Positions 12,871-24,089 of a DNA stretch of 64,000 nt are shown here, in pieces (position 1 is the first letter of the stretch; each line of letters begins with the position of its first letter). Source of the DNA: Liolophura sinensis. Its lineage: Eukaryota > Mollusca > Polyplacophora > Chitonida > Chitonidae. The stretch lies in NCBI RefSeq assembly GCF_032854445.1, contig NC_088303.1:17985501-18049500 (forward strand). The letters run 5' to 3'. The position numbers and the translations under genes were made by a program. Below the pieces are notes generated by a model that had not been told where the DNA came from, did no database searches, and saw nothing but the letters and a program-made list of their open reading frames with translations.

Positions 12871-13229
12871 ACATACATCAAAGGAATTTTTTCACTAAAA
12901 CATTCTCAACAAGATTTTACATTTCAACTCTCTTTTCACTGAAATTTTATACCTTCACATTTTCTGGGGCCTGTGGGTACAAAATCAGTATGTACAAATC
13001 TTTTTTTCTTTGGCCATCCTACTTACTTAATACTATCGTGACAAACAGAAATGGTTAAGGTTTAAATGCTATGTGGGAATAAATCTGGAAATATTGAGGA
13101 AAAGTTAATTGTGGGGGATGAAGGTGGTAAATTAAACAGTGTTCAGGAGGCTAAAAAGATCTAGTTTCATGTACCTTGTGTGTTTCTCAAACTCGTGGCA
13201 CATGAAGAAACAACTTATTTAATTAACGC

Positions 13230-13540
13230 AAAAACCACTGACGGTGCTGGGTACGTGACAAGGCAAATTTGAGGTGATCTGGTTCTTGGAGAAAACCACT
13301 GCGCCATGCTTGGCACTTGACTAGGTACCTGGCAAATTTCAGGTGATATGGTGCTTGGAGAAAGCCACTGCACGATTCTAAAAACTTGACAAGGTATCAC
13401 ACAAATCTGTGGAGATCAGGGCGCTTGGAGAAAAACCACTGCACGATTGTAGAAACTTGACAAGGTACCTGATAAATCTCGGGTAATCAGGTGCTTTGAG
13501 AAAACCACAGCATTTTGCTAGATAAGTACCTGACAAACGA
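13230..13540 (+). repeat. about 70-bp degenerate tandem repeat, 4-5 copies
   Basis: The word AAACCACTG or close variants recurs at about 13235, 13296, 13365, 13436 and 13505 (spacings 61, 69, 71 and 69). Around it are conserved words such as GCTTGGAGAAA and TTGACAAGGTA. Copies are roughly 75-85% alike by eye. The overlapping minus-strand frames are a product of the repeat. Confidence 0.8.
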
Positions 13541-13867
13541 CGAGCGGCACCTGGATTCGATCCCTTGGCATCATTGGCCAAGAACGATTTTCTTGATCTT
13601 AGGGATCAGGGCACAGGGAATTTGTATTTCGTAAATTGCACAATGTTTTATAGTTAATGTGGATGCGGTGTTTTTCTCACATTAAAATGTACAATGTGAA
13701 ACGTGAAAAAAATTGGAGGAAAACATGTATTAAAGGACTCCAATACCTTCATATACTCCAATTGCCTTCCACAATTTATATTACTTATTTAACTCTGGTT
13801 TTACTCTCCATGTCTTTTGACTCATTGCATCCTTTTACCTAATTCCCCTTAAGTCATGCTAGGGGTG

Positions 13868-14450
13868 TACAGTCAGACCTGATCTACGACCACCTCTAAT
13901 CAATGGTCACCTGTCAACGCCCGCCAACGTCCCCGAGCGATATATCGTAGCAAAGTTCAATATCAACCTCTCCCACGGCAGAAATTTTTAGCCGTAACGA
14001 TAATCGACGTTTGAAAATTTCAAAATGTCGCCCACAAAATTCGGCTGCTTTACAACAGTGATTGGAAATTTGCAATGAGTAACCGCCCACTTTGTTTTGA
14101 CCAATGAAGATTGCGATTTACTAATCAGTGGCAGTAAAGTCTTGTTTTAATGCCCATGCAGGTGATTATTGTCAGGACACCCATGCAGGCAGATGGATTA
14201 GCCCCTTAAAAGTCGTCTAAGGTGTTAAAACCTGTAAGTTTTTAGGTTGCTTATTCGGTGTATCTTCTAAATGTACGCAAGGATAAACATTATTACTTTA
14301 AGACATAAACATATCTTTAATTAATATATATAGTTTACAAAGTTATATATGTTGTCTTAGTGTTTCACCCAACCTGTATTATGTGGCCACCTGTACTAAA
14401 TGGCCATATTTTGCGCCCTTTCACTGGCCACATACGACAGTTTTAACCCC
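13868..14450. mobile_element. possible non-autonomous DNA transposon remnant
   Basis: The left end (CAGACCTGATCTACGACCAC at about 13873) and the right end (GGCCACATACGACAGTTTT near 14425-14443) are loosely inverted relative to each other. The block repeatedly contains GGCCACCTGT-like words. Elements with this ACGGCCACCTGT style are familiar from invertebrate genomes, but no clear target-site duplication or precise terminal repeat can be read. Low confidence. Confidence 0.3.
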
Positions 14451-14995
14451 TTAAGTTGCTATTTTTAAGCATTACAAGAGCACCTAGAACAAAACCCTAC
14501 TTGCGGAAAACAGACAAGATGTGGGATTTCACCTGTTCCATGTGACCATTTACCAACAATCACATTGCCGTTGCTGCTGTAGTTTTAGTCTCCATTGTGT
14601 ACTCTTTTTGTATTGTTATACCAGCATGCTGTGAGTGCTCGAGGCTTGGTCCCTTTGCATTGTTTTGAAGTAAATTAACAACAAAACATTATTAAATATG
14701 CTGACAACACAGCATATTGAGTAATTCTAAATTAAACGTCCTAATATATTGTAATTAACATCATTGCACTTACCTAATTTGGCTTAAGGGGGCGAATAAG
14801 GTGTTACTTTGTAAACATGTCCATAAACAGTTGCAGCAAAAAGCTGTGCCAAGCTTACAAGATGCCGTATTTCACCGATTTATCGGGATAATCAAAGCCG
14901 CCGTCGCTGCTCTAGTTTAATTTCCATGTTGCAATCTTCTCTGTTACGTATTGTACGTATTGTGCCTTCATCAGTCATGTCATTTCACGTCTGAC
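14451..14995 (+). repeat. diverged tandem duplication, about 335-360 bp offset
   Basis: Two segments share an ordered set of words: 14505-14640 and 14845-14990. Both have ACAAGATG followed by ATTTCACC, then a CCGTYGCTGCT core, TAGTTT and TCCATG/TCCATT. The copies are heavily diverged and have no open frame in common. Confidence 0.5.
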
Positions 14996-15036
14996 TTACT
15001 AAGTGCTAGAGAACGGCCACATGTGACCACTGCGCG

Positions 15037-15104
15037 TATAAAGGCCTGGTTATCTGTTTTTAGGGTGCAGAATGGCGGAGGCAGAGTTTGCGGCTGATGA
15101 GTGA
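15037..15104 (+). promoter_or_regulatory. TATA-like box followed by a start-codon-like segment (weak)
   Basis: TATAAAG at 15037-15043 is followed about 30 bp later by GCAGAATGGCGGAGGCAG. Its ATG (15072) has a favourable context and encodes MAEAEFAADE before a TGA at 15102-15104. A pyrimidine-rich tract ending in TTTTAG (15056-15062) could also be an acceptor. A weak donor (GTGATG) overlaps the stop. It might be a first exon of an undetected plus-strand gene, but no second exon could be found. Confidence 0.15.
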
Positions 15105-15109
15105 TGGGC

Positions 15110-16160
15110 AAACAGACTTGTATTGATGTTACCTTAATTGCCACGTTATATGGCACTCTATTGATGAAACGACTATTTCTGTATTTTTCTCAAGGTTTGA
15201 GCGTGGGGGAGTTATTTAAAGATTATGGTGCGCAGACCGACAATTGAACGCGGTGATATTTAATTAGTATAAAGGCTATATGTGTGTCTCAGGTAGACGA
15301 AAGAAAGGCTGTTTCGTCTGCCAAGAGCAGTACTAATTGTTTACCTGACGGTAGTCGGATTTTTTCCCGACCACCGTTCCCATAATTTCGCCAAGTCGCC
15401 GCACACCGTGGACATCACACACACCGTTTTTCAAGCAATCAGGGTATGGTCTTGTATAACCAACTGACGAATTATACGTAGCGATTTATTAGGAACATAT
15501 ACTAGGTATATATAGGATTAATAATCGGGAACAGTTGTAATAACTCCCAGTTTAACCCCATAACCAAGCTAGCGTGTTGATATGGTCAACAGGAGACGGT
15601 TCTAATATTGATACATGTACCGTATTCTGGTCAAAGCACTTATATGACGCTGGAGGGCTTACTATGATGGAGGCAGCCCAAACGTGCGTAGAAGTAACTC
15701 GGGAAATGGAGACCCGTCCTTGTCCTTTCACTTGTAACATTTCACAATTCCTCATTCACCATTTCCGCCATTAATACACTATTTAATATTAAATCGAGAA
15801 AAATATAGCTTTTATTTTGGCGTATAGGCACCACGTGTCAAAATGGTTCCCTACGACGTACATTTTATACGCTGCATATATTAACACTATGTTTTAAAGC
15901 CTATGCATATTTGAATTAAGTAAATCTTTCAGTACCCGTCTTGTCAGATCACAAATCTTCTTATTCAGTGACACCGCCGTCGTGCGAACAGAAAAAAAAT
16001 CAGGCGTTGTTAGTACAATTATAGTTATTCTAAAATTCCTGCCTCCCTGAAAATTAAAATCGAGAATGCCAAATATCGTTTGTAGGAGTTCTTAGGTCAA
16101 AAGTATCTATCGGGTTTACCTTGCGATCGTATAGCTCATCTAAAACATTCCATTCTAGCA
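15110..16160. other. non-coding DNA
   Basis: Frames up to 67 codons overlap on both strands at about 15552-15774 with no recognisable product. I see no repeat. Confidence 0.4.
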
Positions 16161-16990
16161 AAGATGATATCCTGGTCATACTGGAATTTTTTTTTATTAT
16201 TTTCCTGTTTTCACAAATTTCCATTTGCTGGAACTGGTCCCTGGGGAGCGCCTCGATGTAATGGGTGCGCTCCTGAGGAAGAGATCTGCCCGCCAGAGCG
16301 TGCGAGTTGCGTGAAAACTTTTAATTACATTAGCTTGGAATGTTCAAGGAAACTATTAATAAATAGGAGCACCGAAAAAGCTTAAAGATCACAAATAAGA
16401 ATATCAGAGAATATCGCAAAAATGGGCTCGCGAAAATGTAAAAGAAAAAAAGGAAGGAAAAAAAATGGGAATCTTGGAGAAATTCGACGGTATAATAGAA
16501 TTGACGCAATTGTGGCGATGAAGGTTTGGCTATAGCTGTTTCTACCAGAGAGTGGCTGACGTTGTCGCTAGATTAGGTGGCCATATGCTCGGGGTTATTA
16601 GATTTGTTCTCGACGTGGAAAAGATCACTTGATCAAGTAGAAGAATGCGTATATTTGAAGATGTTCATATCGGAGAGGTCAAAATCAACAAGAAAATTTC
16701 CTTGTCGTTATTGACACGTTTCATTCCATCTGGAGAGAAAGCAGAGAGAGAGGGAGAGAAAAAAAGGCCAGCAGGCAGATTGTTATGAAAATTTTGTCAC
16801 CTTATTGCCAAGCTAATTTGGCAAGGTTGGACGCGTCGGGTTAAAACATAAGGGAATGCTCTCAAACGGGTCGCGGAAAAAAATACGAAGATATTAATGC
16901 ATTTGGCGCGTTCTCTACTTCTCATTACTTAACCAGGCTAGGTGAACTATGCCAAATTACATTATCTTCCACGGCGACTTGACAGTTAGC
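16160..16990. promoter_or_regulatory. candidate cis-regulatory island
   Basis: A block of mixed composition with purine-rich patches (16437-16470 and 16733-16770) and homeodomain/GATA-like words such as CAAATTACATTATC near 16952. It has no plausible exon. Proposed by composition only. Confidence 0.18.
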
Positions 16991-17939
16991 AAACAAATGA
17001 TAGGGAAGGCTCCTGTATGTATCTCTTTATTGCATTGGGTTTGTGGGAGCCTGTATCCAGTGAACTGTAATAGCTTTAGGTAATTACTATAGTGTCCCTA
17101 GCTTCTTCCGCCTGTCGGTTTGATCAATACTCACTGCAATATAACCCATCTTTTTCTCCCTTCCCTTAATGAAGTTTTTCTATAAACGAGGAACCTGGTA
17201 TCATAATGCAGTCTTCTATAACAAACCCATAAATTATATCTAAGGAGAAACTGTTTTTCGTCCATCCACGGAAGACTGATGACAAAAGCCCCTCTAACTT
17301 ACATATGGGCCTATACAGGACCATGCAGGATCCGCTTGAAGATGTAGACAGCCTTAATGTCGTCGAACCAACAACTTTTTCCTCGGTTGCAAAATAAGGG
17401 GGTGCTACATTTCTAATTAAGCTTTGATTTAAAGTGTATCCGGTAGGCAAAGATAAGCCCCCCACACGAACGCTTCCGTGGAGATCGCCTTTCCGATTGG
17501 ATAGATCGATTACACAGTGTTATCTCTATTTCCAACTCAACTTCCTAAATTAGAATAAGTTTTACAGTTTCGCTAGTAAAACTTTTGCACAAGCATGGTC
17601 AAATGCATATCTGCGTAACTGTGAAATATTGATCTAGTCCTTAACGCGATGTGCACACAGGCCTATACATAACGATATATAGTACATACACTGGAACCTC
17701 GGTGACTCCTCTAAAACGTTTGTCGCGACGCGTCCTACCGGCTACCCCTCGGTTCAAAGCTCGAATCTAGCTCTTGAATTTTCAAGTTAAGTCATGAAGC
17801 TTTGCCAAGTACCTCGCCAATGGCAGTTTGCTCTGGGCATACCAACTTCCTAAGCCTATCGCCGTCGTGTAAGTTCTAAGGGTAGCTTGCAAGGATATGC
17901 GTGTGAAATATAGTTCCATTTGAATGAATCATCGGATGT
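16990..17939. other. non-coding DNA
   Basis: A 99-codon minus-strand frame (17166-17465) lacks family features, and I do not regard it as a gene. Nothing else is recognisable. Confidence 0.4.
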
Positions 17940-17989
17940 GGGGGGGGGGGGGTCTTGTTTGTTTGTTGTGTTTTTTTTGGGGGGGGGGG
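17940..17989 (+). repeat. paired long G runs, possible G-quadruplex
   Basis: There are 13 consecutive G at 17940-17952 and 11 consecutive G at 17979-17989. They are separated by 26 bases rich in T with isolated G. Two runs of this length could fold as an intramolecular G-quadruplex. They are also error-prone in sequencing. Confidence 0.7.
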
Positions 17990-18304
17990 AGCATTTATAT
18001 AGAAGCTGTTACATTGTGTAAGGTTGTAAGGTATCAATAATGACGTATTTCCTTCTATTGAACGTCGAGCCAGGAAGAACTAAGACAATTTTTAAAGACT
18101 TGTGCAGGACACTGATTCTGACGATTGATTCTGGATTGATTTGAGCGTAACTGTGACAATGACCCATGACCATACATCGCCTGCTTGTACGATGTCATAA
18201 CAGGACAGTGTAAAGTGACTGGAAAGTTTATTGTGCTAAGACATTTGACGTCCAGTGAGACGAGTGTGTATGCACTAACAAACTAAACATTAACTGACAA
18301 CAGT

Positions 18305-18427
18305 CTGGGCCCTAATTCACAAAAGCGCTCGTAGCGCTACGTTCAGGTAACTACCATGGCGACGTAAATAATAATGGAAGTTATACGTGCACGTAACGTT
18401 ACGTGAGCTTTATGAAACGGGCCACGG
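18305..18427. mobile_element. short terminal-inverted-repeat (MITE-like) element
   Basis: The left end GGGCCCTAATTCACAAAAGC is an imperfect inverse of the right end, whose reverse complement reads GGCCCGTTTCATAAAGCTC. Internal palindromic words include GTAACGTTAC and AGCGCTCGTAGCGCT, and the centre is CCATGG. The element at 22.82 kb has the same plan. Such GGGCCC-TTTCAC palindromic elements are common in marine invertebrate genomes (from memory). Confidence 0.6.
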
Positions 18428-18429
18428 GA

Positions 18430-19860
18430 GATACCTACAGTACCATGTATACTTGCTTATACGTTAGCAGAAGAAATCCAGTTTCACCTCGTGTAAAATC
18501 ACACCTCGTGTGAATTGACGTGATTTGCTCCAGAGCCAAGAGTATTGTATGCGAAGACGGATACAACGGAGGGTGGATTAACTGAGAAAGACAACAAATA
18601 CTAGTATATATTGAATGGCCTCCCGATACACCAGCAAATAAAAAAAATTAATAACCATAAAGAAATTTAAAGAAAACTAGGGAGAAATGACTTGATATTT
18701 TAAGAACTTAAGACCAAAAGGCCAAGGACGTACATATTCAGGATGATCGCAACCTTTACTCATCCTTTAAGGCTCTGTCCAGTCGAATTCATAAGACTTC
18801 AAAATCTCTAATTTGGTACTTCCTTGGCTAGTCCTTAACCAGAGCCATTGGTCTGCCTTCCTGGTGATGTCAGTAAACTGTTGCGTGTTGGGTCTGACGT
18901 CATCTGCATGGCGTTTTAGTGTGCCAGCATTATACGGTGTGTTGTCATGGGGACTGGGCCATGCCGCTTGGTAATAATATCGTGTTATGACGAAAAAGAA
19001 TGATGAAAGCAATATTAAACCCAAGCAAACATACAAAGATACAAGGCAAAGTTCTGACCGTCTGAGGTTTCGTGTGACTTTTGTCAATTTGTTCAGGCGG
19101 CAATTACTGACAGAGTGATATTCGTTTTTGACGCTTGAGAAGTGACCACACTCTTACCGAACATCCATATTACATTGTCCTTTACCTTCTGTTGCCATAA
19201 CAGTATTTCTTTGAACTATATGCATAACGCATCCATCAGGGTATGAGATGTGTTAGTAGATATGCCATACAGTCAAGTTTATAACTTTGCCTTGTTATAT
19301 TTTAGTTTGTATTTTAGTTATATATCTCATGACATGAATATTGACTAATGGATACAAAGTTTTAAGTACTGTAAATATGTCGGCACTGGGTCGGATACAA
19401 CGCCGTCGTGATGTGGTCAAAATAATGTTGAAAGTAACGTGAACTCAAACAAACAAAGTTTTCACTAAGTCAATGAAAACTTTCTCTTTAGATATTTGTA
19501 TAATTTATCTCGTCTCGAGGCAAATCAGGTGATACGTGCTAATCTGTATCGTCAGCAGTATGTGAACAAGTAGGTCATAAGCCCTCATCGCTACAATCAG
19601 GATTGGGAAAAAGTTGAGTAATATTAAATTTGTGAATGTTAGAGTAGGCGATCAGTAATGTGATTTATGCTCTGTAATTTATTCCGGAATGAGATTTGAA
19701 TATCTAACTTGAAAATCTGACTTAATTGGCATACGAAGCCAGATTTACACAACTGTTTGATTCCATGCCATATAGCCTGTAGTGTGTGTGTATAACTTAT
19801 GAACTGTACACACATAACAATAAGGTCACTTTTTTGTCAAAGAAATGGTTTATTCAAAAT
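18430..19860. other. non-coding DNA
   Basis: A 106-codon minus-strand frame (18767-19087) contains a hydrophobic stretch (roughly residues 14-36), but it has no splice partners or recognisable family. It is most likely spurious. Confidence 0.35.
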
Positions 19861-20480
19861 ATCTGAAAAATACATTAGGTCTCCATGGTAACGCGGCGCC
19901 TTTTTTCACAGCGTTTCCGATTGCTCAGTGAGTGGGACGGTCTCCCGCTGGAAGAGAAATCCCCCATAATTCATAAATCTTATCTAATTGTGGCCTAGCT
20001 GATAGATGACCTAGATTGGGACTTGTCAATTCCGCTGACACATAGCCAGTCAAATGCTCGCCTCGTTCCCAGCGAAGACAAATCTCCGCACAACCCGCCA
20101 GATTCCCAATTAACCCATCTGACAACGCTTCTTTATAGCAAGGCACTGTTTTCTAACTTGTTTCCTTTTTTATCATTTCTTCCCTCGGATGACCCAAGAG
20201 GATTTCAGACTTTGCATGTCAAGTTCATCTTCATGGGTTAATTAAATACATTGTCTATTTAAATGCATCGCTATCTTGTCAACTCTCGGTACCGTTTGTT
20301 TATATTTTTTTTTGAGTTTCTTGTCTTTTCATTCCTCGGTCGATGTCATACTTTGTTGGGCCTAAAAAGACGATCCATGCAGTGATCGGATGAGTACACG
20401 TAGCTGCCTGAGATACTTCCGAATCCTTCCTCACTCTGCTCGTTAATTACCTTCCTGTCTAATCCGATTAAAGAATTCAA
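19860..20480. promoter_or_regulatory. candidate cis-regulatory island with an RFX-type X-box
   Basis: GTCTCCATGGTAAC at 19879-19892 matches the X-box consensus GTTNCCATGGNAAC at every fixed position but one. It is followed by a GC-rich patch and a GC-balanced block rich in ATTA cores. RFX factors bind such sites in ciliary gene promoters and some enhancers. No first exon is visible within several hundred bases on either strand. Confidence 0.35.
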
Positions 20481-20939
20481 AACAAAACGTTAACCAAATC
20501 ATCTTTCTTGTATCAGTACTAAATATTATTGTGGATAGTTGTATTTATTCCCCTAAATTCTAAAACGCTTGAGAAACTGGTGAGACTGCATGTATGGTAG
20601 CTTTAATGTCAGTCAGCCGCCTTGAGTTTGTATCTTTATATAGGCCTGTATTTTAATAACCATAGATATGTGTTTTTAGGATTCAGTCTTTCATGTTTTT
20701 TCTCATAATGGGAAAAATGAGTTCAGGTCCATAGCATTAATCTATAGATAATTTCCATGATAGATGACTTTCCCGCCAAACTGATTAATTTTTTGTAAAG
20801 TCTCGAAAATGAATTTTTACAGAGCTGCGCGGATAGTATAAAGAGCATTTTAAGATCTCATAAGTATGACTTACATGTCTTATCCTTTCTCAAGCGTATT
20901 AAATGGGATTAAAATTATCAAATCAATATCAGAATATTT

Positions 20940-21660
20940 CTGACCTAAGTCACGTGATGAGCTGATGACTCGTATCTTGCATTGCGGCTGGGGTGGGCCT
21001 TCAGAGAGTAATTACCGCGGAGTCAGAGGCGCCTATAGATAATACAGTAACGTATGTTAGGCGACCTTTACACTCGACGTACTCAAACCTTCAAATCATT
21101 TTCTCACAAATGGACTGAGGACTTTTACCCAGCAAAATTGCACCGACCCTTAATTTCTTTGGACTTTGGCCATCAGACAAAGCGGTGATCAAATTTGAAC
21201 AATTCTCGGGGAAAAAATCACATTAGATCTCAGTATATTAGAGCGAAGTTTGTGGGCGATCAATTGATCAAATATTAGTGACTATTTCAAAAAGATAATA
21301 CGACTTGCCAGGCCAGAGCCTCGAAGAGGGAAGACGTCAGTGGCAGAAGGGCCAACTGTAATTAACTTTTCATGTCTGACGATGCAGGGGAGCGGGCCCC
21401 AAATTATGCCCTCTTGCCGATAGACTAAGGCTGTTGCAAATTACATCTGTTTAGAGCACAGCGACGGGAGCCTTGATTCCCTGCTAACTACATATCGAAC
21501 AATGCACAAATCTACGAATAAAGCTATATGTAATACATAGCTCCGAGACAACATCCACAGGCACTCTGATTGGCTGGAAACACTGCGATTTTCTCCACGC
21601 GAAAATTGATATATGAGGATTGTCCTGGAAGAAAAGAGTCGATCAGAAAGAGGGGAAAAA
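20940..21660. promoter_or_regulatory. candidate cis-regulatory island
   Basis: A GC-balanced, low-repeat block with CAATTGATCAAAT near 21260, TTGGC/CCAAT words near 21570, and GATC-rich palindromic words. It has no exon-like segment. Proposed from composition. Confidence 0.22.
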
Positions 21661-22070
21661 ACTACAACACATCATTAATTACGACAGAATTGGAATGAAA
21701 TGGAAAATTTGACCTTAGTCACATCTTTCATCTTTATTTTTTTTTTTTTTTTGAATTTTGGCAACGCAGCCGAAGAATCTTTCGTTGACTTATAGAATCA
21801 CAGAATTATGGTTTCTTAGATGTGTCGATTTATGGATGAACAGATTTAGGTATTGATTTGTGTCTATGTCAGCGGGATTTTTTAAAGGATTCTGGATCAA
21901 CAACAAAATAGATGCGCAAAATAAGCAGACTGTAAGCTCTGTTGAAATTGTATCCTCAAACTTAATAGTGATTATATCGTTGATATGCACGAGACCACGT
22001 GCACTTACACCGAAAGTATAGGATGTCTTATAGAAGAATGTTTTAATTTTACCGTTATATACGGTATACA

Positions 22071-22073
<3 letters not shown>

Positions 22074-22106
<33 letters not shown>
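22074..22106 (+). repeat. (TA)n microsatellite, about 16 units
   Basis: An uninterrupted TA repeat directly upstream of a truncated SINE. Frames reading IYIYIY through it on either strand are artefacts. Confidence 0.95.
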
Positions 22107-22109
<3 letters not shown>

Positions 22110-22111
22110 TG

Positions 22112-22290
22112 CAGGCTCGCATCCAGATTCGCGGGGGGCTTCCGTCAAGGTTGTTATAGCGTGCCAGCGCGGCGCAATGACCCAGGAGCATATCGCCAGT
22201 ACGGTCGCTGTGAGTCCAGCCTCTCCGGCCGTACGTGGGAAGGTCTGCCAGTAACGTACCGATGGTCGATGGTTCCCTCCGGGCTTAGGG
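22112..22290 (+). mobile_element. truncated SINE, same family as the copy at 9.57 kb
   Basis: The segment CGCAATGACCCAGGAGCAT at 22172 is followed by GGTCGCTGTGAGTCCAGCC, CCGTACGTGGGAAGGTCTGC and CGATGGT...CCTCCGGGCT. All match the body of the 9.57-kb copy in order. The copy stops near 22290, before the conserved ATAATGCTGGCC part and the tail. The TA repeat borders its 5' side. Confidence 0.8.
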
Positions 22291-22649
22291 AAGTCATTTT
22301 TATGCATGTATACAAAATATTCTTCAGCTCTTCCAAACCTGCATGTATTTGAAATTTGAACACGGCAAAAGTAAAACTTAATACAAAGACACATCCAGAT
22401 CAACCTCTTAGACTAGTGCAGCGTTTATTTCTGACAGATGTTTGAGCAGTGGTTGAAGCAGGTACTGAAAGAGGAATGGTATGATATCTTTGTCATCGAC
22501 TATCGTGAATACTGACATTAATGTAAATATTTTTGTGGTCGGCGATACTATTTATTTGTTGCTTTTTTGTGATATTTTGGTTATTAGATTGGAGATTAAA
22601 GCTTTACTGACCAGTTTTTCACTTTTGACGACGTCGGCCAGGTTTATAT

Positions 22650-22750
22650 GGGTGAAGAAAACCGAAGTGCCAGGAATACGTCATGCCTGTACCGTCCTTA
22701 CTTGGGGCAGCAACGGACCAACGAGAGGTGGATGCCAGTAAGCGACCTTA
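22650..22750 (+). mobile_element. SINE fragment (GGAGGAAACCGAA-type)
   Basis: Contains GTGAAGAAAACCGAAGTGCC (22651-22670) and AATACG. It resembles the segment at 23.06 kb and the copy at 62.08 kb (GGAAGAAACCTGAGTGTCC). In related genomes this phrase belongs to a tRNA-derived SINE body. Heavily diverged. Confidence 0.4.
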
Positions 22751-22814
22751 GTGGTCAGAGACTGATCGGTTGTGACAAGGGTGACGCTTTAGACTCATAA
22801 GCCAACGAATGGTA

Positions 22815-22905
22815 CTGGGCCCAGTTTCACGAAGCTCGCAACTTCCATGACGACGTAATGTCTACGGTACTGGTTGCCATGGCAGTTTAGTGAACCTGGG
22901 CCCAG
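22815..22905. mobile_element. 91-bp terminal-inverted-repeat (MITE-like) element
   Basis: It begins CTGGGCCCAGTTTCAC and ends GTGAACCTGGGCCCAG, forming a clear inverted repeat. The centre holds GTTGCCATGGCAGT (22873-22886), which is close to an RFX X-box. It has the same layout as the element at 18.31 kb. Confidence 0.7.
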
Positions 22906-23054
22906 AGCAACATCTGCTTATTTCAACATCCTAAATATGCACCGTTATATACATCTTTATTGGTAATGAACCGTAATATATATATGCTTGTTATGAAATA
23001 TTGGCCTGGGAAGTCTTCTTACTATTGGGACGGTATATTCTGATTTGTTATATA

Positions 23055-23175
23055 CGTGGAGGAAACCGAACTGCCAAGAATAAGCAACCACCCTGTGGTA
23101 TTAGTTCCTAACAAACCTTCTGACTTTAAGCCGCAGTGGAATTGTAGCGACAACTGGATTCCAGTCGAACCTAAT
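23055..23175 (+). mobile_element. SINE fragment (GGAGGAAACCGAA-type)
   Basis: GTGGAGGAAACCGAACTGCC at 23056-23075 parallels the fragment at 22.65 kb. The rest is diverged, and no tail is recognisable. Confidence 0.4.
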
Positions 23176-24089
23176 TTTAATCACTATGTATACCGCATTT
23201 GGTCTATCCACTGATCTTATGAGAGGCGTAGACATCTTTACCTCTTGTATATATGGACAATGAGCAAGTTGCTTATCCTGTATATGAAGCTATAAACATA
23301 TTTCCCGCTATATACGCAGTTGTCTGAAACAACATGGCTTGTCAAAATAATACACATGTAGAAGGCCACTGATTATTCTGAGATCACACGCAGGCAACCA
23401 TAACAATTAACGTGATGTACTTGTATGTTACGTTTATGAAGAAACTGCCTGTTCCTAATAAACGCTGTGACATATATCATTTCTCATGTTACCCATGTGT
23501 TGGCGTATATGGCATTTATTGTCATGCAAGATAGCGATCGAGTTTTATACGAATGTCACAGTAAAGATATAGGTTCACCAATGGGACAAATATCATAACA
23601 GATTTCAGCCATTTACAATGATCAATTTAATTAAGTGTATATTTCACTTGACTATACCTCAGAATATTTTGCTTTACATCACGGCGGCTTTGTTTACTGA
23701 AGAAGGAAAACAGGACAGTAACAAGTTTAGAGAAATCCTAGATTTTATCAAAGAAATGTTGACATCATGAACATTTATGTCATTTGATTTATACAGAAAG
23801 TTGTGGGCTATAATAAGATAACATACACCCAAAGAACTGAACCAAAATGGAGAAATAAATATTTAGAAAATCAAATGAATAAATAATATGAGAACTTAAC
23901 GTTGGCGAATTTCTGGACAATCTGGTGTTTTATGAAAGTCGATTATTAAGAATCACGATCATTTGCTGCGTAAAAAAACATTATCGGTAAACAATGTGAT
24001 CAACAGAAATCGAAGAATAATACAGCGACCTGAAGCATAAAAATTCACGAATTTGTTAACAGTCTAATTTACTGTTTTAAAGAAAAAGA

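Noticed and set aside
18767-19087. 106-codon minus frame with a hydrophobic stretch
   Set aside because: No family, no splice partners and no poly(A) signal. Hydrophobic runs are common in T-rich random frames.
22005-22403. 132-codon minus frame and other frames reading IYIYIY
   Set aside because: They read through the (TA)n repeat and a truncated SINE.
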